From positions 62,001 to 126,000 of the forward strand of contig DASXFZ010000022.1 in assembly GCA_036489315.1 (NCBI GenBank): a DNA stretch of 64,000 bases. The letters are read 5' to 3'. The stretch's first letter is position 1, and each line of letters starts with the position of its first letter. Under the pieces are notes generated by a model that saw only the letters and a program-made list of their open reading frames with translations, did not search any database and had not been told where the DNA came from. This document shows positions 60,743 through 64,000 of the stretch, in pieces. Position numbers and translations under genes: made by a program. The DNA is from Candidatus Cybelea sp. (GTDB taxonomy: Bacteria; Vulcanimicrobiota; Vulcanimicrobiia; Vulcanimicrobiales; Vulcanimicrobiaceae).

Positions 60743-60999
60743 GCGTCGTCGTCTAGCCGTCTTGCCGGGCCCGTCGGGGGCTCGGGCGGCGGCGCCGGCG
60801 GAGGCTCGATCGGATAGAGGTTCGGCGGCGCGTCGCCCGCATCGGCGGCGCGCTCCATTTCAGAAATAAAGGAGTGCGACGTGTTCTGGACCTCGCGCAT
60901 GAAGCGCCCGGCCTGACGCATGAGGCCCGGCAGACGATCCGGCCCAAAGAGCAAGAGCGCGAGCACCGAGACGACGAGGATATCGGGTACCGAGAACAT
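60739..60999 (-). CDS. tatA: Sec-independent translocase subunit TatA/TatB
   Basis: 86 residues. Short N-terminal membrane helix (ILVVSVLALLLFG), the FG-P-x-x-L-P hinge (FGPDRLPGL), then an amphipathic helix, then a Pro-rich tail (EPPPAPPPEPP) ending in acidic residues. Forms the pore of the twin-arginine export system. ATG 60999 is taken; the longer frame has no homology. TatA and TatB are hard to separate by sequence alone. tatC is not in the window. Confidence 0.85.
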   Translation of the reverse strand: MFSVPDILVVSVLALLLFGPDRLPGLMRQAGRFMREVQNTSHSFISEMERAADAGDAPPNLYPIEPPPAPPPEPPTGPARRLDDDA

Positions 61000-61076
61000 C
61001 GCAGCCTCGCCTTTCCGCGAACGCCTGCAGACTTCCGCCGACCCGGAGAAGGGCTTCCCTGCGGGGCTGTGCAAGC

Positions 61077-61571
61077 ATGAGGGCCCCCGTGAAGATCGTC
61101 TATACCCGCGGCAATCGCACGGAAACGCTCGCTTCGCTAGCGACCCTGCGAAAGATTCTCAACCGATTCGTTGCACGACGAGTCTTTTACGAAATTTCGA
61201 GCCGCAGCAAGCGCGGGCACGAGTTTTTCTCGACCAAGAGCATCTTCGTCGTCGGCCTGATCGAAGTAACGAACTTCGACGACCTGAAAATTCTGATCTT
61301 TGATGCGCACGACGCCGCGCATTCCATCGAGATTCTCAATCCCGAAACGATGCGCATCTACGACGAAGCTCCCGGCCGCGGTTTTGCGGTGTCGTTCGTC
61401 AGCGGAAGTGAAGGCGCGGTAGAGACTCGCTGCTACCTCCGCGACGAAGGCGCCGACGGGGAAGCCATCCACGAGCAAACGGCCTTGGAGCGCATCAGCC
61501 TGCCGCAGCTGTTCCAATATCTCGAAGGGATCACCGCGAACGAAACCGCGGGAAAGAGCGCAGAGCGGTAG
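61077..61571 (+). CDS. Conserved-looking protein of unknown function
   Basis: 164 residues, soluble, no signal peptide, function not recognised. The frame is clean, with Ile/Val/Phe-rich beta strands alternating with charged turns in the middle (IFVVGLIEVTNFDDLKILIFDA), which suggests an alpha/beta or beta-barrel fold. ATG 61077 is the first in-frame start. Its last 41 nt overlap the convergent TPR gene. Confidence 0.65.
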   Translation: MRAPVKIVYTRGNRTETLASLATLRKILNRFVARRVFYEISSRSKRGHEFFSTKSIFVVGLIEVTNFDDLKILIFDAHDAAHSIEILNPETMRIYDEAPGRGFAVSFVSGSEGAVETRCYLRDEGADGEAIHEQTALERISLPQLFQYLEGITANETAGKSAER

Positions 61572-62001
61572 CTCTCTGCCGGTCCTCCAAGCGCTGCGCG
61601 CAGCGCAGCGCGCGCACCCCTTCGGCGATGCGGCCCGCACGCTTATAAGCGACCCCGAGATTCAAATACGCGACCGCGTAATCGCCGTCGCTCTCGACCG
61701 CGCGCTCGTAGTGCGCGATCGCCTCTTCGACCCGGCCCGCCTCGAGCAGCAGGTTGCCGAGATTGGTCAGCGCCGGCGCGTGGCGCGCGTTTGCTTCTAG
61801 CGCCGCGGAAAAATCGTCACACGCAAGCTCGCGCAGCTCGAGCCCGATGCGCGCTACACCTCGCTTGTTGAAGAGGAAGGCGCGTTCCAGGTCGTCCGAC
61901 GCCCCCTCAAGCAGGGCAGTGAGCTCTGCTTGGGCTCGGGCAAAATCGCGCCTCCCCAGAGCCTCGAGCGCGCAAGCAAATTCCCGTCGATTCCGGAACA
62001 C
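61531..62001 (-). CDS. TPR repeat protein
   Basis: 156 residues, GTG start. Three to four tetratricopeptide repeats (for example APALTNLGNLLLEAGRVEEAIAHYERAV at about 83-110), the usual W/L-G-A-Y/A-P pattern of TPRs. A protein-protein interaction module with no other domain. It is divergent from trmD with 8 bp between start codons, so the promoters overlap the coding regions. Confidence 0.75.
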   Translation of the reverse strand: MFRNRREFACALEALGRRDFARAQAELTALLEGASDDLERAFLFNKRGVARIGLELRELACDDFSAALEANARHAPALTNLGNLLLEAGRVEEAIAHYERAVESDGDYAVAYLNLGVAYKRAGRIAEGVRALRCAQRLEDRQRATALRSFPRFRSR

Positions 62002-62009
62002 TCTGCGCG

Positions 62010-62732
62010 GTGTTCGAGATCGACGTCATCACGCTCTTTCCCGAAGTCTTCGCGCCCTTCGTCGGCCTCTCTATCGTCGGACGCGCGGTCGAGGCGGGAA
62101 TCGCAAACGTGCGCTACCTCCACCTCCTCGATTATCTCGAGGAGGGGGAACGCGCCGACGACGCACCCTTTGGCGGAGGACCGGGCATGGTGCTGCGCAT
62201 CGAGCCGATCGCTCGCGTTCTCGACCGCGTTCTGGCAGGGGCCCCCGCGGACGAACGCCGCCTGATCGTCGTCCCAAGCCCGAGCGGCAAGCCGTTCGAC
62301 CAGCAAGACGCGCAGCGGCTCGCCGCCCTCGACCGCGTGGTCATCGTCTGCGGACACTACGAAGGGATCGACGACCGCCTCGGGCGGCTCTATCCAATCC
62401 AGGAGTATTCGCTTGGCGACTTCGTCCTGACCGGCGGCGAAATTCCGGCGCTCGCGTTCATGGATGCGGCAATCCGGCTGCTTGCCGGGACGATCCGCCC
62501 GCAGTCGCTCGAAAACGAGTCGTTCTCGGCCGGCCTGCTCGATTATCCCAGCTTTACCAGGCCGGCAACGTTCCGCGGCGTGGACGTGCCGGAGGTGCTT
62601 CTCTCGGGCGACCACGCCAAGATCGCACGATGGAGGCGCGAGCAGTCCCGCCTTCGAACCGCCGGACGGCGCCGAGACCTGCTCGATAATGCGCTGCTCG
62701 ATAACGCCTTGCACCTCGAGGAAAGCCCGTGA
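62010..62732 (+). CDS. trmD: tRNA (guanine37-N1)-methyltransferase
   Basis: 240 residues, GTG start. SPOUT methyltransferase with the knotted SAM site: DDAPFGGGPGMVLRIEP, then CGHYEGIDDR and the EYSLGDFVLTGGEIPA segment. Makes m1G37 in tRNAs to prevent frameshifting. It precedes rplS, as in many bacteria, though rpsP and rimM are not just upstream. Confidence 0.95.
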   Translation: MFEIDVITLFPEVFAPFVGLSIVGRAVEAGIANVRYLHLLDYLEEGERADDAPFGGGPGMVLRIEPIARVLDRVLAGAPADERRLIVVPSPSGKPFDQQDAQRLAALDRVVIVCGHYEGIDDRLGRLYPIQEYSLGDFVLTGGEIPALAFMDAAIRLLAGTIRPQSLENESFSAGLLDYPSFTRPATFRGVDVPEVLLSGDHAKIARWRREQSRLRTAGRRRDLLDNALLDNALHLEESP

Positions 62733-62738
62733 TAGGAT
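62709..62738 (+). promoter_or_regulatory. Promoter-like sequence before rplS
   Basis: TTGCAC (62709-62714), an 18-bp spacer, TAGGAT (62733-62738), overlapping the end of trmD. It would give rplS an independent transcript with a leader of about 65 nt. Confidence 0.4.
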
Positions 62739-62749
62739 ACGGGGGTTCT

Positions 62750-62768
62750 GCCGGGCTCCGTGCCCGGC
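62750..62768 (+). promoter_or_regulatory. Hairpin in the rplS leader
   Basis: A perfect 7-bp stem GCCGGGC / GCCCGGC with loop TCCGT. It could be a site for autogenous control by L19, as ribosomal protein leaders often are, or simply an attenuator. Not matched to a named RNA family. Confidence 0.4.
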
Positions 62769-62811
62769 TATTCGTTGCGCCCGCCGCGCCAGCACTCAGG
62801 AAGACAGATAA

Positions 62812-63165
62812 ATGAACGTGATCGACGCGCTCAAACGCGACCAGCTCAAGCAGGACGTCCCTAAATTTCGCCCCGGCGACACGGTGAAGGTTTACTCCAA
62901 GGTCGTCGAAGGCGGCAAGGAGCGGACGCAAATGTTCGAAGGCGTCGTCATCGTACGCAAAGGCGGCAGCGCCGCCGAATCGATCACGGTTCGGCGCATC
63001 GCGCATGGCGTCGGGGTCGAAAAGACCTTTTTGCTGCACAGCCCTCGCGTCGAGCGCATCGAAGTCGGGAGGCGCGGCATCGTCTCGCGCAGCCGCCTCT
63101 ACTATCTGAGCGAGAAGGTCGGCAAGGCAGCCCGAATCAAGGAAAAGAAAGCCAAAGGAACCTGA
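62812..63165 (+). CDS. rplS: 50S ribosomal protein L19
   Basis: 117 residues. The sequence [20 protein letters not shown], then [25 protein letters not shown] and [19 protein letters not shown] are family signatures. Sits at the 30S-50S interface. Followed by two signal peptidase genes on the same strand. Confidence 0.97.
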   Translation: MNVIDALKRDQLKQDVPKFRPGDTVKVYSKVVEGGKERTQMFEGVVIVRKGGSAAESITVRRIAHGVGVEKTFLLHSPRVERIEVGRRGIVSRSRLYYLSEKVGKAARIKEKKAKGT

Positions 63166-63174
63166 CGCGCCGCT

Positions 63175-63912
63175 CTGACACCGCTCCAGCTCGTAGGGCT
63201 CCTCTGCCTTTTAACGATTGCTCGGGCCGCTCTCTCTGCCGGAGCCTTCGCAAAGTGGAGCGTGCGCGTTGGGAACGCGACCCTCAAGGAACTGCTCGAC
63301 GTGCTCATCATCGTGGGCTTAGTCGCGCTGTTTCTGATCACGTTCGTCATCCGGACGTTCTATATTCCGTCGGTCTCCATGGTGCCGACGCTGCAAGTCC
63401 GCGACGTGCTGCTCGTCGATGAGATTGCCTATCGCTTGGCGCGCCCGCACGACGGCGACATCGCCCTATTCATTCCACCGGTTCCCGCCGGCGGAAACGA
63501 CTTCGTGAAGCGCGTTATCGGCGTGCCGGGTGACACGATTGCCATCCGTGACGGTGCCGTCTTCCGAAATGGCCTCCGCCTGGCCGAGCCCTACGAGAAC
63601 CAGCCGCCGGCCTACGACCTGGCGATCCGAAACTACGCGATCTACGTCAACGGCGCGCCGCTGGACTCGCGGAGCGCAAACGTGCCGCCGCGCGCCCTCT
63701 GGCAGGCACCGGACCGCGTGCCGAACGGCTTCTATTTCGTTCTGGGCGATAACCGAAACTATTCCGACGACTCGCACGTCTGGGGCTTCGCGCAGCTGCA
63801 GGGACGCTTTGCGGGCGGCCCGCTCGCCCGGCGCAAGGTCACAGCGGCATTTACCGGCAGAGCGTTCGCGATCGTTTGGCCGCTCGACCGCCTGCGCGTT
63901 TTGGAGAAATAG
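63175..63912 (+). CDS. lepB: Signal peptidase I (copy 1)
   Basis: 245 residues from a CTG at 63175. Two N-terminal hydrophobic segments, then catalytic S68 in SVSMVPT, K112 in FVKRVIGVPGD and the box GDNRNYSDDSHVWG. Cleaves signal peptides at the outer face of the membrane. The CTG is favoured over the GTG at 63262 because the 29 extra residues (LTPLQLVGLL ... ARAALS) align with the N terminus of the following paralogue (MTPYELLAIV ... ARAVLS). The GTG would give a shorter single-helix protein. Confidence 0.88.
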   Translation: MTPLQLVGLLCLLTIARAALSAGAFAKWSVRVGNATLKELLDVLIIVGLVALFLITFVIRTFYIPSVSMVPTLQVRDVLLVDEIAYRLARPHDGDIALFIPPVPAGGNDFVKRVIGVPGDTIAIRDGAVFRNGLRLAEPYENQPPAYDLAIRNYAIYVNGAPLDSRSANVPPRALWQAPDRVPNGFYFVLGDNRNYSDDSHVWGFAQLQGRFAGGPLARRKVTAAFTGRAFAIVWPLDRLRVLEK

Positions 63913-63918
63913 CCGGTA

Positions 63919-64000
63919 ATGACGCCCTACGAGTTGCTCGCCATCGTCGCGATCATCGCCGTTGCCCGTGCGGTGCTCTCGCTGCGTCCGGTCGTCGCTG
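63919..64000 (+). CDS. Second signal peptidase I-like gene (5' end only)
   Basis: 27 codons to the window edge. The N terminus MTPYELLAIV, then a hydrophobic helix and ARAVLSLRPV match the extended N terminus of lepB copy 1, so this is probably a tandem lepB paralogue. It starts 6 bp after copy 1. The catalytic part lies outside the window. Confidence 0.6.
   Translation, partial: MTPYELLAIVAIIAVARAVLSLRPVVA

Noticed and set aside
63262-63912. lepB starting at GTG 63262
   Set aside because: The residues upstream align with the N terminus of the following paralogue, so the longer form is preferred.

Overview
The window is a dense, high-GC (roughly 60-65 % by eye) bacterial chromosome segment with no rRNA, tRNA, CRISPR array, phage or insertion sequence visible, and no gene-free stretch longer than 300 bases. 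A 1,350-residue TonB-dependent receptor and a diderm-style gene set, together with a FolK-FolE2 fusion and frequent GTG, TTG and even CTG or ACG starts, suggest a Gram-negative member of a poorly cultured phylum. Candidatus Eremiobacterota (WPS-2, Vulcanimicrobiota) is my best guess. It is a guess from gene style, not a demonstrated placement.

Layout. 1-5.4 kb: minus-strand operon cysK, L-asparaginase, metH (metH runs off the left edge). 5.5-8.5 kb: serine hydrolase, Lrp-type sensor domain, quinone oxidoreductase. 8.5-16.7 kb: aromatic-acyl-CoA degradation locus with a BoxB-like di-iron epoxidase, enoyl-CoA hydratase, PaaX repressor, aldehyde dehydrogenase, thiolase and 3-hydroxyacyl-CoA dehydrogenase. 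16.7-20.6 kb: Nudix hydrolase, alpha/beta hydrolase, a histone H1-like basic protein, MFS exporter, cytidylate-kinase-like protein. 20.6-27.5 kb: ABC exporter with two permeases, interleaved with a hexapeptide protein and a pirin, then a beta-lactamase-like hydrolase, a GIY-YIG protein and an M28 peptidase. 27.4-36.1 kb: two regulators, the TonB receptor, a thioredoxin interrupted by a stop codon, and a membrane protein. 36.1-45.7 kb: housekeeping genes (hemL, mrp, M48 protease, folK-folE2, manA, lysA, msrA, msrB, surE). 45.6-54.9 kb: the most interesting block, described below. 55-57.7 kb: ABC-2 exporter with its winged-helix regulator. 57.8-64 kb: two beta-propeller lipoproteins, then rplU, prp, tatA, trmD, rplS and tandem signal peptidases.

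The block at 45.6-54.9 kb has a DAHP synthase divergent from a five-gene operon with overlapping or closely spaced genes: a KAS-II-like condensing enzyme, a 1,008-residue fusion of an EPSP-synthase-like domain with an acyl-CoA ligase, an acyl-CoA-dehydrogenase-family flavoprotein, an enoyl-reductase-type SDR with a YX6K active site, and a 2,4-dienoyl-CoA-reductase-like enzyme. This enzyme set matches the shikimate-to-cyclohexanecarboxyl-CoA pathway known from ansatrienin-producing Streptomyces and implied for omega-cyclohexyl fatty acids of Alicyclobacillus. I infer that the organism makes cyclohexanecarboxyl-CoA from shikimate, possibly as a starter for omega-cyclohexyl membrane lipids, with the first enzymes fused into one polypeptide.

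Smaller-scale features include a 98-bp palindromic element inserted between boxB and its downstream gene so that ATGA coupling is kept through a 44-codon reading frame, a 166-bp inverted-repeat element whose ends are the stop codons of two convergent genes, and several genes (surE, lysA, lepB) that appear to lack a canonical start codon.
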